Assembly: GCA_002270565.1 (NCBI GenBank)
Contig: NQMI01000070.1
Coordinates: 25,714-44,462 of the forward strand
Source: Stenocarpella maydis
Taxonomy: Eukaryota > Ascomycota > Sordariomycetes > Diaporthales > Diaporthaceae
Length of the DNA stretch: 18,749 nt
Direction of reading: 5' to 3'
Position numbers and translations under genes: made by a program. Positions 9,254 to 18,694 of this stretch are shown here, piece after piece (the stretch's first letter is position 1; the number at the start of each line of letters is the position of its first letter). The notes below the pieces were generated by a model. The model was given only the letters and a program-made list of their open reading frames with translations. It made no database searches and was not told the origin of the DNA.

Positions 9254-9300
9254 CTTTTCGACTTGAAGCCTGATGCCGAAGCACACCATGGTATCCGCCG

Positions 9301-9321
9301 CCGGGGCGCCAGTATTTATGT
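9301..9321 (-). promoter_or_regulatory. TATA-like element and CreA-type site of the GH45 gene
   Basis: On the minus strand ATAAATA lies at 9319-9313, about 60 bp before the chosen ATG (9253) but only about 24 bp before an upstream in-frame ATG (9289). A TATA box usually places the transcript start about 25-35 bp downstream or further, so the mRNA would probably begin at or after 9289; this supports the inner start, as does the compact signal peptide it gives. CCGGGG at 9301-9306 fits the carbon-catabolite repressor consensus SYGGRG, expected for a cellulase, but a single six-base match is weak. Confidence 0.35.
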
Positions 9322-9458
9322 TACACCAACATTTTCACAGTGAAAGAGAACCACGAACCACATGACAGACAACCAATGCAACGTGAACCCGGACATCGCG
9401 GATGTTTGCACCGTTCCCAGGTCGAAAGCGGTAATAACGGGACGGAAGCCTCCGGTAA

Positions 9459-9740
9459 CTAAGGCTCCAGCGGGCCGCCCATGTGCCAGGTGAACTGGCC
9501 ACATGTATCCCAGGAGGTGAGAAATTGCAAGATCGCTTCGATGGCCATCGGCGCCCTGGTCAAGATGCCACGATCAAAAATGGCAGTCCCTTGCTGAGTG
9601 ACTGAAAGCAAGGGCATGAAGTCGGCGAATACCTAGGCCTTGTAAACAGCCATCAGCTTGCACAGCGGGATGGGGACGACGGTCTCCAAGTTTACCTTAT
9701 CAAATATCACTTTCCGCGCTTTTTCTGAGTTCAGTGCAGT
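9459..9740 (-). pseudogene. Short decayed ORF of unknown family
   Basis: Read from 9740 down, 94 codons with one internal TAG at 9635-9633 and a terminal TAG at 9461-9459. The translation looks protein-like rather than random: NSEKARKVIFDKVNLETVV, PIPLCKLMAVYKA, stop, VFADFMPLLSVTQQGTAIF, RGILTRAPMAIEAILQFLTS. No family is recognised. It lies in the GH45 promoter region on the same strand. It might be the remains of a displaced gene, or an exon of an uncalled gene with a missed intron around the stop; the first is more likely as no start or splice sites were found. Confidence 0.35.
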
Positions 9741-10051
9741 CGGTTGAAAACACTGATTAATTTTGATTTCCCAAGACTTGTAAGCAAACAAAGAGCAACC
9801 CTGGCCGGAACGGTCCTAAGGTGCTTGCCGTCGATAGCATAATTCTGCAGCAATACACGCTCAACCAGAAACAGCTTCGAGACAGATCGTGACAATCATT
9901 TTGCCCCGTTGTAGCGATATTGCTCGCCCAATTCTCCAAACAATCCATGATGATACATTCATCACTAGCCACTTTTTGTCCTAATCCACCGTCCATAGCA
10001 TCATTGTCTCGTGATAGCAGTTCTTCCGCCTGCCGAGCTCCGATGTCGAGT
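9741..10051. other. Intergenic region, 3' flank of homocitrate synthase
   Basis: Normal composition. Nothing that I recognise as coding, RNA or repeat. It should contain the 3' untranslated region and poly(A) site of the homocitrate synthase gene, which ends at 10052. Confidence 0.5.
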
Positions 10052-12712
10052 CTATACCTTGACCTTCTTGGCAGCACTGCCGTTCGTCTCCTCGGCCTCA
10101 TCCGATGTCCTCTTCTCGGGCTGGCCAGCGATCTCCTTCTCGGCCTTCTTGAACTTGGCATGTTCCTCAGAGGTCAAGTCCGGGAGCAGAGGCTTCTCCT
10201 CATCGGCAGTGAGGTTCCTGTGGAAAGTACGGATGACAGAGTCGGCATCATCGATAGCCAGCGGCCTCACGTCGGCCATGGCCTTGACTTTCTGGGTGCA
10301 AAGCTTGACCTCGGCGTCGGTCATAGAGAGGCCGAGCTGTTCAATACGGCTCTTGATGGCGTTCCAACCTGTTAACCTCGAGGCAAAGTGGACTAAGATG
10401 AAAGCCACTTATTAGCATGGACTCCTTGGCGAGAACTTGATTTGATGGGCGACAAACCGTAGCGAGAAAGACCAAAATCCTCAGGATTCAGAATTTCGTA
10501 TGTTGACGGGTTGTTCAGGATGGCCTTGGCGTGAATACCAGCCTTGTGAGTGAAAGCGCACTGCCGACAATGTTAGCTGACAGTAACAGGCTGGAAACAA
10601 GAGGGCAGAGGATCGTACAAATCCAGTGATAGGGTTGTTGAATGGCACGTTGATTTGCACTGTAATCGTTAGTTGGTCTGCGTCATGTTGAACGAATAGG
10701 CAAGGTTGACATACCGGAGTCGGCCACAAGGTTCTCGAGATCCTTGAGCTTGGCGAGCTTGTACCTAATTCTTGTTAGAGGGCATAAAGAGGGTCAAATG
10801 GTCCTAGACATGACGTACTTGCTGGTCACATATTCACGGTCGGCGACAATCATTCTCTACGATGAAGTCAGCATTGTGGCCAGAACCCTCGTTGGATTCC
10901 AAGACGTACTGCCATGAGGCCACCAAGGGTGGTGATGCCGTTGCGCTCACCAATACCAAGGACCGATGTGTCAACTGCGGATCTTGGTTAGAATGGTTTC
11001 TCAACGTGCTGTGAAAAGGGGGGGGGTGGTGTACCGTGTGTGGCGCCAGCTTCGAGGGCGCAGTATGCATTGGCGATGGCACAGCCAGTATCATCGTGCT
11101 GGAGGCATGAGTAAGCAAAAGGTTCAAATTGCGAAGGAACCTGCTGGTAGGAGCGAGCTTGGTGAAGCCACAATTTCCACGAGTAATTTCTACATAGAGC
11201 GAAATCCACGCTGCGAACGAGATATGGAGGCGAGCACTTACGAAATGAGTCTCGATGTCGCACTTGACAACACCACGCAGAGCTGATCGAATATAGTTAG
11301 TAATGAGTCTCGTAAGTTAGTCACACATCAGGCGGGCGCGTCAGCCATGCCAATGAGCCCAGATCGATCCCAAATCTCCCTTGTAGCTCGGGCAGATGCA
11401 GCTCGAGCAGACGCGGAGATCACTTCGATTGGGCTCCAGGTGCCGAACACGCAGAGCAGTCATGCGGAAATGAAGCCACTTTCCGCAGCGTTGAGGGCGT
11501 GACGGAGTGAACACCAAACGTGTCTTGGCCATGTTCGGGCGTCTGAACATCGGAAATGGCTGGTGGACATTGGGATAGAAAGTTTGATTAGATACTCACT
11601 CCTAACTAGATCGTAGACTTGTCTTGGGGAAGCGCAACCCCTTCCGAAAGGTCAGCAAGGCGTTTGGTGCAGATTTGGCACTGGGCAGTTAAACTTACAC
11701 TGTGTCTGCAATTCCGACACGATGCACACCAACCTTGTCCACGGCACTGTAGACAGAGAGAAGGTCGACAAGGTCGGAGCGGAAGGAGTCCTCGCTGGAG
11801 AATCGAACCTCGAGGCCCTTGGACTTGACGAACTCGATGACCTCGATGGCAGTCTGTTTTCCTGTTAGGATGCGGTCCAATATCGGCCAATGGCTTGGGA
11901 TTGCACATTCAGCGCCAGCGCTAACAGGAAGCGGCGCAACTCACGTTGATGATATAGGTCATGTCCTTGCCGTGGGAATGCTCGCGGAGGTATGAGGAAG
12001 TGCCAATGACGACGTCGAGGCCATCAACACCAGTCTCCACAGCCAAACGGGCGTCGTCCATATGGCAGCGGACGTGGGTAAGGATCTTGGCCTTGAGACC
12101 GAGCTTGCAGATGGTCTCGCAGTCCTTCCTTGACTGCTCAGAGGCGGCGGGCGAGGTAAGCTCGATATAGTCGACGCCGAAATCGTCGAGAGCCCTGGCA
12201 ATCTTGATCTTGGTCTCGGTATCGAAGAAGGCGTTGGCGAATTGCTCACCCTCACGGAGGGTAGACTCGACTGTAGGCAGGGCAACAGCGTCAACGAGAT
12301 GCTTCCCAGACACCAAGGAGGGCAGAGCATGGAGGAGAAGACCCAAAGCTAGCCGGACTGTGACTCACTGATCTTAAACCTGGAAACATTGCTCAGGAAG
12401 TCGCCCACGGGCTGGTATGGTGCGCTACGGGTAGGCGGGGTCTGAAGGGCCATGATTAGAGAGGGTGCTGTCCGAGGGAAGACCATGGCTCGAAGCATAG
12501 AAGCTTACGGGAATTGCAGTGAAGCCAGGGTGTGCTGGGACGCAAAAGACATGTCAGTAAACGGGTTGTGCTGTTCCACAACATAGGCACACAAGGCCGA
12601 CTGGCGAGGTAGGGCTTGACAAACACTTGTCGGTGCCATTGGCGCCATTGGTGCCATTGGTGCCATTGGAACCGTTGGTGGTAGCCGGGGCGGCATCTGG
12701 AGGAGGGCACAT
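10052..12712 (-). CDS. LYS20: Homocitrate synthase (first step of lysine biosynthesis)
   Basis: Condenses acetyl-CoA with 2-oxoglutarate to homocitrate, the committed and lysine-inhibited step of the fungal alpha-aminoadipate route. Exons: 12712-12625, 12534-12509, 12441-12369, 12270-11945, 11853-11699, 11640-11600, 11282-11242, 11098-11035, 10974-10910, 10856-10819, 10764-10715, 10659-10619, 10560-10458, 10392-10052; 483 aa, in frame throughout. The TIM-barrel starts at about 62 with the signature [15 protein letters not shown]; Arg68 and Glu69 are the catalytic Arg and a metal ligand. HFHDD (His249, His251) supplies the other metal ligands, 180 residues after Glu69 as in the S. pombe enzyme. 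GIGERNGIT and [12 protein letters not shown] follow. The N-terminus (1-38) is Asn-Gly-Thr-rich, the C-terminal 50 residues are charged and end KKVKV. The first two exons are less sure: the donor of intron 1 is GTTTGT, and an in-frame ATG at 12453 is the alternative start. Intron 6 is long (317 bp). Confidence 0.93.
12632..12676 (-). repeat. Nine-bp coding repeat (Asn-Gly-Thr) in homocitrate synthase exon 1
   Basis: Five 9-bp units of the type AATGGCACC, two of them varied, encode a run of Asn-Gly-Thr/Ala triplets at residues 13-27. The period of nine keeps the frame under unit gain or loss, so length variation between strains is expected. The tail is outside the barrel and probably disordered. 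Confidence 0.8.
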
Positions 12713-12829
12713 TGTTGCAGCAGAGTAGAGCTCGGGGTATCGAGGGTCTGAGAATGGGGTGTTTGCTGGATTGTTGCTAAAGGAAAAGATTCGACTGGAT
12801 CGGCCCAAGATCGGAGGTGTACGTGATTA

Positions 12830-12842
12830 GATTTATTTCCCC
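12830..12842 (-). promoter_or_regulatory. TATA-like A/T tract of the homocitrate synthase promoter
   Basis: GGAAATAAATCTAATC on the minus strand is the only A/T-rich core in the otherwise GC-richer 5' flank. It lies about 120 bp before the ATG at 12712 and directly downstream of the two TGAGTCA sites, the usual order of activator site then TATA. Inferred from position only. Confidence 0.3.
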
Positions 12843-12855
12843 AGGTCCAGGTCTT

Positions 12856-12895
12856 CTGAGTCACCCAAGCAAGGCCTGAGTCAACCAAGCAAGGC
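12856..12895 (-). promoter_or_regulatory. Tandem Gcn4/CPC1-type sites (two TGAGTCA in a 20-bp direct repeat)
   Basis: TGAGTCA occurs at 12857-12863 and 12877-12883, inside two adjacent 20-bp units that differ at one base. TGA(C/G)TCA is the binding site of the bZIP activator Gcn4 / CPC1 / CpcA of cross-pathway (general amino acid) control. The pair sits about 145-171 bp upstream of the homocitrate synthase ATG, a normal distance, and the 20-bp phase places both on the same face of the helix. Lysine biosynthesis genes are known targets of this control. The sites are palindromic enough to act in either direction, but RPB2 starts about 750 bp away. Confidence 0.7.
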
Positions 12896-13638
12896 CAGAG
12901 ACAATGACGAAAAAAAAGTTCAGTTTAGGGGAAGAGCAGGCGTGCTAGTACACTAAAGACAGACCATGGTGGGGCCGCCCCGCGAAATCGACGAGAAGCT
13001 GCAGCCAAAACCTGGACAGGGGTCTGTGTCACCCCCTGCAAGTGTGAGCCCTTCTCTCGCCCGTCCCCTCGTTTGCGCACTGCTTGACTGTGGAGTGTAC
13101 GGAGGTAGTACGTACCTGGAGTTTACACCAGGTCCTTGCAGTATGCCGATTGGGTGGCAACGTGAAAGACCGCACTTGACCGCTTCCAGACTAGCGCTAT
13201 TGTCGCAGGGGTAGGCAGAGTAGTGACCAGCTCGACTAGACCTGCAGCAAAACTTCACAAAGGCGACGTGCCTTGGACCGCGAATCCACCGTCTGCCCAT
13301 CTCGACCTAACCCCCCATTAACCTCTCCAGCCTCAACCAGCCCCGTCGCGACAGGGTAGCTTCTGATCATCCACCATCGCGCGTCTTCTTTCACTGCGAT
13401 AGGCTACCTTTCTGGTGTTCTATTTGATGAGGTGAAGCTCTGCGCGTCTTGGGAGTTGATGCGCCTTAGCTGCCCGGTGGTGGGTAGCCATTTCTAAGCA
13501 CAGGCTCGACCGACCGCCTTCGTCGTCTCTCGCCCCACCCACCTCGTCCTCGTCGTCAAAGACTGCCGACCCGGACAAACATTCGACAAACATCTCTTCT
13601 TGAATCCGCCAGCCCTCCTTTTCCTTCACGCCCTCAAT
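12896..13638. promoter_or_regulatory. Shared intergenic region between divergent homocitrate synthase and RPB2
   Basis: The two ATGs are 926 bp apart. The RPB2 side (about 13280-13638) is rich in pyrimidines on the coding strand (CCTAACCCCCC, CTTCTTTCACT), as is usual near fungal housekeeping start sites; no clear TATA box is seen. An 82-codon plus-strand frame at 12966-13214 shows nothing protein-like. Small inverted repeat CCTGG-agtttaca-CCAGG near 13111. Confidence 0.45.
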
Positions 13639-16600
13639 ATGGCGGACTACGGCGACGATGTGTGGGAGAACGACATGGACGACAACGAGCAAGACGAGGA
13701 GGATGAGTCCATCACGGCAGAGGATTGTTGGACCGTTATTTCGGCCTTCTTTGCCAAGAAGGGTCTCGTCTCGCAACAAATTGATTCCTTCGACGAGTTT
13801 GTCACCACAACCGTCCAGAGCCTCATGGACGAATACTCCACTGTCAGCCTTGACCAGAAACTCCCACCGAGCGACGATCCCGAGCCTGCACGTATGCGCC
13901 GGTACGAGATCAAGTTCGGCCACGTTCTCGTCACCCGTCCCAACGTCACCGAGGGTGATGGTGCCGTCAAGAACCTTCTTCCTTACGAGTGCCGAGATCG
14001 AAACCTTACCTACTCTTGCCCCATTTACGTCCGCATAACAAAGGAGGTAAAGGTTGCGAGAGAGAAGGAGGTGCCCTATGAGGCCATGGACCCAGACCAG
14101 CGCCAACACTATGAGGAAACTCAGGAACGCCCCACGACCATAGTATGGGAGGACGAGGAGACCGACAGGGTTGGGGACAAGAAGAAGTCAGGACCCGAGC
14201 ATCTGCGAGACATGGTGTACATTGGAAAGATGCCCATCATGGTCAAGTCACAGATTTGCCACTTGCGGAATGAAGATGATACCGGCTTGTTCTTGTTGAA
14301 CGAGTGCCCTTACGACCAGGGCGGTTACTTCATCATCAACGGCAGTGAAAAGGTCCTGATCGCACAGGAGCGATCTGCAGCCAACATTGTGCAGGTCTTC
14401 AAGAAGGCTCAGCCAAGTCCTGATCTGTACCATGCCGAGATCCGAAGCGCACTTGAGAAGGGCTCGCGTCTCATCAGCTCCCTGACCCTGAAGCTCAAGG
14501 CAAAGGGCGAGACGGGACGAGGCGGTTTTGGTCAGACGATCTCTACGACTCTGCCCTACATCAAAGCCGATATTCCAATCGCCATCGTCTTCCGAGCGCT
14601 CGGCATGGTCAGCGATGAAGACATCCTCAACGCCGTCTGTTACGACCACAATGATACCCAGATGCTGGAGATGCTGCGACCCTGTATCGAGGAGGCCTTC
14701 GCTGTGCAGGATCGAGATGTTGCCCTGGACTATATCGGCAGGCGCGGTAACAATGGGCATCAGGTCGCCAAGTACATCCGTATCAAGAACGCCAAGGATG
14801 TGTTACAGAAGGAGATGTTGCCACATATCGCGCAAACCGAAGGTTGCGAGACAAGGAAAGCATTCTTCCTCGGCTACATGACCCACAAGTTGCTACAGTG
14901 TGCTCTCGGCCGCCGCGACACCGACGATCGTGACCATTTTGGCAAGAAGCGGCTGGATCTTGCTGGACCACTCTTGGCGAAGCTTTTCCGAAACATTGTC
15001 AAGAAGCTCACGGGTGACCTCATGGCCTATATGAAGCGATGCATCCAGGAGGAAAAGGGCTTTGATCTCACCCTTGGAATCCGTCATGGAACCTTGACGA
15101 ATGGCCTAAAATACTCGTTGGCGACCGGAAACTGGGGCGATCAGAAGAAGGCTATGAGCTCAACTGCTGGCGTCTCCCAGGTGTTGAATCGCTACACATT
15201 CTCCTCCACGCTTTCGCATTTACGGCGAACCAACACGCCCATCGGCCGTGACGGAAAGTTGGCGAAGCCCCGTCAATTACACAACACTCATTGGGGTCTG
15301 GTCTGCCCTGCAGAAACTCCGGAGGGTCAAGCTTGTGGACTCGTCAAGAATTTGTCTCTGATGTGCTACGTGAGTGTGGGAACACCAGCAGATCCCATCA
15401 GGGATTTTATGGTTCAGCGGAATATGGAAGTACTGGAAGAGTACGACCCCGCTTCAAACCCATATGCAACCAAGATCTTCATCAACGGCACATGGGTGGG
15501 TGTTCACCAGGACCCAAAGCATCTCGTTGGCCTTGTCCAGGATCTTCGTCGCAAGAGCATCATTTCCCACGAGGTCTCTCTTGTTCGAGACATTCGTGAC
15601 CGTGAGTTCAAGATCTTCTCTGACGCCGGCCGGGTGATGCGACCCCTGTTCGTGGTCGAACAAGAGGACAACCCTGAGACCGGCGCCGCTAAGGGCACCT
15701 TGGTCCTCAACAAGGAACACATCCGACGTCTCGAGGCTGACCAGAATCTGAACCCGGCGGATGAGGATTACTTTGGCTGGGACAGTCTGCAGCATGGTGG
15801 TGTCATCGAGTACCTGGATGCCGAGGAGGAAGAGACGGCAATGATCTGCATGAGCCCTGAGGATCTTGATGAGTATCGGGAGGCCAAGACGAGACCCAAG
15901 CAGACGGAAGAAGAACACCACCAGGAGAAGATGGATCGCCTCAACGACGAGAACACAGATCTGAATGCCCGGGTCAAGCCAAAGATTAACACTGACATTA
16001 ACATGTACACGCATTGCGAAATCCATCCCAGCATGCTTCTTGGGATTTGTGCCAGCATTATCCCTTTCCCTGACCACAACCAAGTAAGTTTACACCATTT
16101 AGCTCAAGCCGTTCTCTGCTAACATACTCGCTAGTCCCCACGAAACACGTACCAATCGGCTATGGGTAAACAAGCCATGGGCTTCTTCCTTACCAACTAT
16201 TCCCGCCGCATGGACACGATGGCGAACATCCTGTACTACCCCCAGAAACCGCTGGCAACAACGCGGTCCATGGAGTTCTTGAAGTTTCGAGAGCTGCCCG
16301 CCGGCCAGAATGCGATCGTGGCCATTGCTTGCTATTCTGGGTACAACCAGGAAGATTCCGTCATCATGAACCAAAGCAGCATAGATCGGGGACTGTTCCG
16401 AAGTCTCTTCTTCCGTTCTTACACCGACTCTGAGAAGCGAGTGGGCATCAACGTTGTTGAGTCTTTTGAGAAGCCGTTCCGTTCCGACACGCTCCGATTG
16501 AAGCACGGCACCTACGACAAGCTTGACGACGATGGGATCATCGCCCCTGGTGTCCGCGTGTCCGGCGAAGATATCATCATTGGAAAGACATCGCCTATCA

Positions 16601-17581
16601 ACCCCGACAACCAGGAACTGGGCCAACGCACTGCGCAACATGTCAAGCGAGACGCCTCGACACCACTTCGTAGCACGGAGAGTGGCATCATCGACTCCGT
16701 TATCGTCACAACGAACCAGGACGGTCTGCGCTACGTCAAGGTCCGTGTCCGTACTACCAAAATCCCTCAGATTGGTGACAAGTTTGCTTCTCGTCACGGT
16801 CAGAAGGGCACTATTGGTGTTACTTACCGTCAGGAAGACATGCCATTCAGTCGCGAAGGTGTTACGCCTGATATCATCATTAACCCCCACGCCATTCCGT
16901 CACGTATGACAATTGCTCACTTGGTCGAGTGTCTCTTGTCAAAGGTGTCCACGTTGAAGGGAATGGAGGGTGATGCAACGCCTTTCACCGATGTCACCGT
17001 CGACTCCGTCTCTGATCTTCTCCACGCACATGGATATCAATCGCGTGGCTTTGAAATCCTCTACCACGGGCACACAGGGCGCAAGCTCAAGGCCCAGGTC
17101 TTCTTTGGCCCGACGTATTACCAGCGTCTCCGCCACATGGTGGACGACAAGATCCACGCCCGTGCCCGAGGCCCCGTGCAAATCATGACCCGACAGCCCG
17201 TGGAGGGTCGTGCCCGAGACGGCGGCTTGCGTTTCGGAGAAATGGAGCGTGATTGCATGATTGCCCATGGTGCTGCGGCCTTCCTGAAGGAGCGCTTGTT
17301 TGAGGTGTCAGACGCGTTCAGGGTCCACATCTGTGAGATTTGTGGACTCATGACGCCCATTGCGTAAGTTGAGGTCCCGTCTGCCAATTTTCGAGCGAGT
17401 GAGCTAACACTTGCATAGAAACCTTACCAAACAGTCCTTCGAGTGTCGGCCCTGCAAGAACAAGACGAAGATTGCGCAGGTCCACATCCCATATGCCGCT
17501 AAGCTGCTCTTCCAGGAGCTGGCAGCCATGAACATTGCCTCGCGCATGTTCACCGACCGGTCCGGCGTGTCGATCAGGTAG
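13639..17581 (+). CDS. RPB2: RNA polymerase II second-largest subunit RPB2
   Basis: Forms, with Rpb1, the active centre of RNA polymerase II in the nucleus. Exons: 13639-16083, 16135-17363, 17419-17581; 1278 aa, close to other filamentous ascomycetes. Start chosen at MADYGDDVW, the first ATG after a pyrimidine-rich leader; an acidic tail (about 5-25) precedes the protrusion/lobe. [10 protein letters not shown] (Glu888, Asp889) matches the yeast metal-B region, and [12 protein letters not shown] carries Lys1031 and Lys1039, matching yeast Lys979 and Lys987; both pairs are offset by the same 52 residues. The C-terminal clamp zinc site is Cys1215, Cys1218, Cys1234 and Cys1237 (CEIC..CRPC), split by intron 2, followed by [11 protein letters not shown]. 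Introns of 51 and 55 bp have GTAAGT donors and GCTAAC branch sites; the first falls at the HNQ/SPRNTYQ position. No broken or missing motif. Divergent from homocitrate synthase, convergent with the PET117-like gene. Confidence 0.98.
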
Positions 17582-18526
17582 AAGCGGCTGACAGATCATG
17601 TTGGGCTTGGGCTGCCCGGGCGTGAGAGCCGGTTTGCCACCGACGAGCTTTTGAGCGACAAGTTCATGCTTCTTTGACTGCACTTTTCACACCAGATTGT
17701 CACCAACGTTTCCGTATATGGGGTGGTTGAATTGCATGGACAACGGCGTTAAGGCTTTCGATGGGAGCTACCATTATTTGGAGGTAGGTTCACTTCGTGT
17801 TGATCAGCGTTGTGTCGTTGGAAGACCTGCGCAGCTAGACGAGAACATCGAGTAGGGGCAAGGGCAGGTTGGTAGCACAGCCGCCTTTGAATAGAAGCCG
17901 TCCAGACAGGGACTGACCGGAAAGAAACTGTCCGTCAGTTTTGTCCATGGTAGAGAGTATGACGCCCGGGTTCGAATCCGCACCGATTGTCGAAGGGCAT
18001 GTTCGTAAATGAGAAATAAAGAAAATGATACCAATTTACACGTAATGCTAGCTGAGATTCTCGAATGTAACCATGGCGGAAGCTTGAGTGAAGAAGTTGA
18101 TGTGTATCGGCCTCAAAAAAACAGTAGTATGTATATATACAATAGATTGTGGACTTCGGCCTCAGCATGCAGTGTACTGGCCACATCACCCAGCTCTCTC
18201 CGGCTGGTTGAGTTTTGTGGCAGTACGTTACATGGTTCTCCCTGAATTGCCTTGCAGCACGAGCACGCTTTGCTTTGAATAGAGCCTTCGCGCGCGGCTG
18301 GACAAAAATACTCTTGGTCCAGACCTCAGCACATATGGAGTAATGACCTTCAGTCCAGGCACCGGATCCAGCAGGAGATCCGTCCCGGGGTGCCCTGGAA
18401 CCCTCATCCCATCTCGTCCACATGGTTATGCCAGAAGGTGGTTTATCCCTCGCCGCAGCCGGCGGTCGCACCCGCATCGAGGCGGGTTCCCTCGCGCAAG
18501 CCGACTGCCGTTGCAACCCTACCGCT
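17582..18526. other. Convergent intergenic region between RPB2 and the PET117-like gene
   Basis: Normal composition. No gene recognised: a 193-codon minus-strand frame (17935-18516) has no motif, domain or splice context that I know. It holds the RPB2 3' untranslated region, an imperfect stem-loop at 17912-17939 and a tRNA-like fragment at about 17941-17989. The downstream part near 18400-18520 is GC-richer and probably is 3' untranslated region of the PET117-like gene. Confidence 0.5.
17912..17939. other. Imperfect stem-loop
   Basis: ACTGAC-c-GGA is answered by TCCGTCAGT: nine pairs with one bulged C and a nine-base loop. It lies about 330 bp after the RPB2 stop and just before the tRNA-like fragment. 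No known role. Confidence 0.4.
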
Positions 18527-18694
18527 CTACCGCTTCACACCGTCGCCCTGCTGCTGGGCGGTCTCCAATGAGCTCCGCACCGTCTGCTCTTGCCTGTACT
18601 CGGCCTCGAGCTGGCGCTGCAGGTCAAAGTCGAGCTGCCTCTCGCGCTTGATGCGCTGCTGCTCCATGTCGCGGACGACGCCCTGGTGCATCGC
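18527..18694 (-). CDS. PET117: PET117-like cytochrome c oxidase assembly factor, last exon (partial)
   Basis: Last 55 codons of a small protein whose start lies beyond the right end of the window. The exon begins after CCCACAG (acceptor at 18695, with a GCTGAC branch site about 25 bp before) and ends at TAG 18529-18527. The translation AMHQGVVRDMEQQRIKRERQ is followed by DFDLQRQLEAEYRQEQTV. The G-V-[VI]-R-D-[MI]-E-x-Q sequence followed by a basic, then Glu/Gln-rich helix is the conserved middle and tail of Pet117, a small mitochondrial inner-membrane protein needed to assemble complex IV; its N-terminal membrane helix would be in the missing exon. The Gln-rich end (TAQQQGDGVKR) is species-specific. 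Identification rests on memory of the family pattern in a short stretch. Confidence 0.75.
   Translation of the reverse strand, partial: AMHQGVVRDMEQQRIKRERQLDFDLQRQLEAEYRQEQTVRSSLETAQQQGDGVKR

Noticed and set aside
9287..9289. Upstream in-frame ATG as start of the GH45 gene
   Set aside because: It adds a charged 12-residue head to the signal peptide and lies only about 24 bp from the TATA-like element, so it may not be in the mRNA.
12361..12367. A third TGACTCA (Gcn4-type) site in homocitrate synthase
   Set aside because: It overlaps the intron 3 donor GTGAGT followed by CA, so the splice signal explains it.
13420..14109. 229-codon minus-strand frame over the RPB2 start
   Set aside because: Antisense shadow of RPB2 exon 1; the same applies to long minus-strand frames at 14248-14760, 15454-16083 and 16099-16890.
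17919..17989. Functional tRNA gene
   Set aside because: A perfect B box is present but the T stem pairs at only two of five positions, no acceptor stem exists and the A-to-B spacing is too short.
17935..18516. 193-codon minus-strand frame between RPB2 and PET117
   Set aside because: No domain or protein-like pattern; overlaps the tRNA-like fragment and the 3' flanks of two convergent genes.
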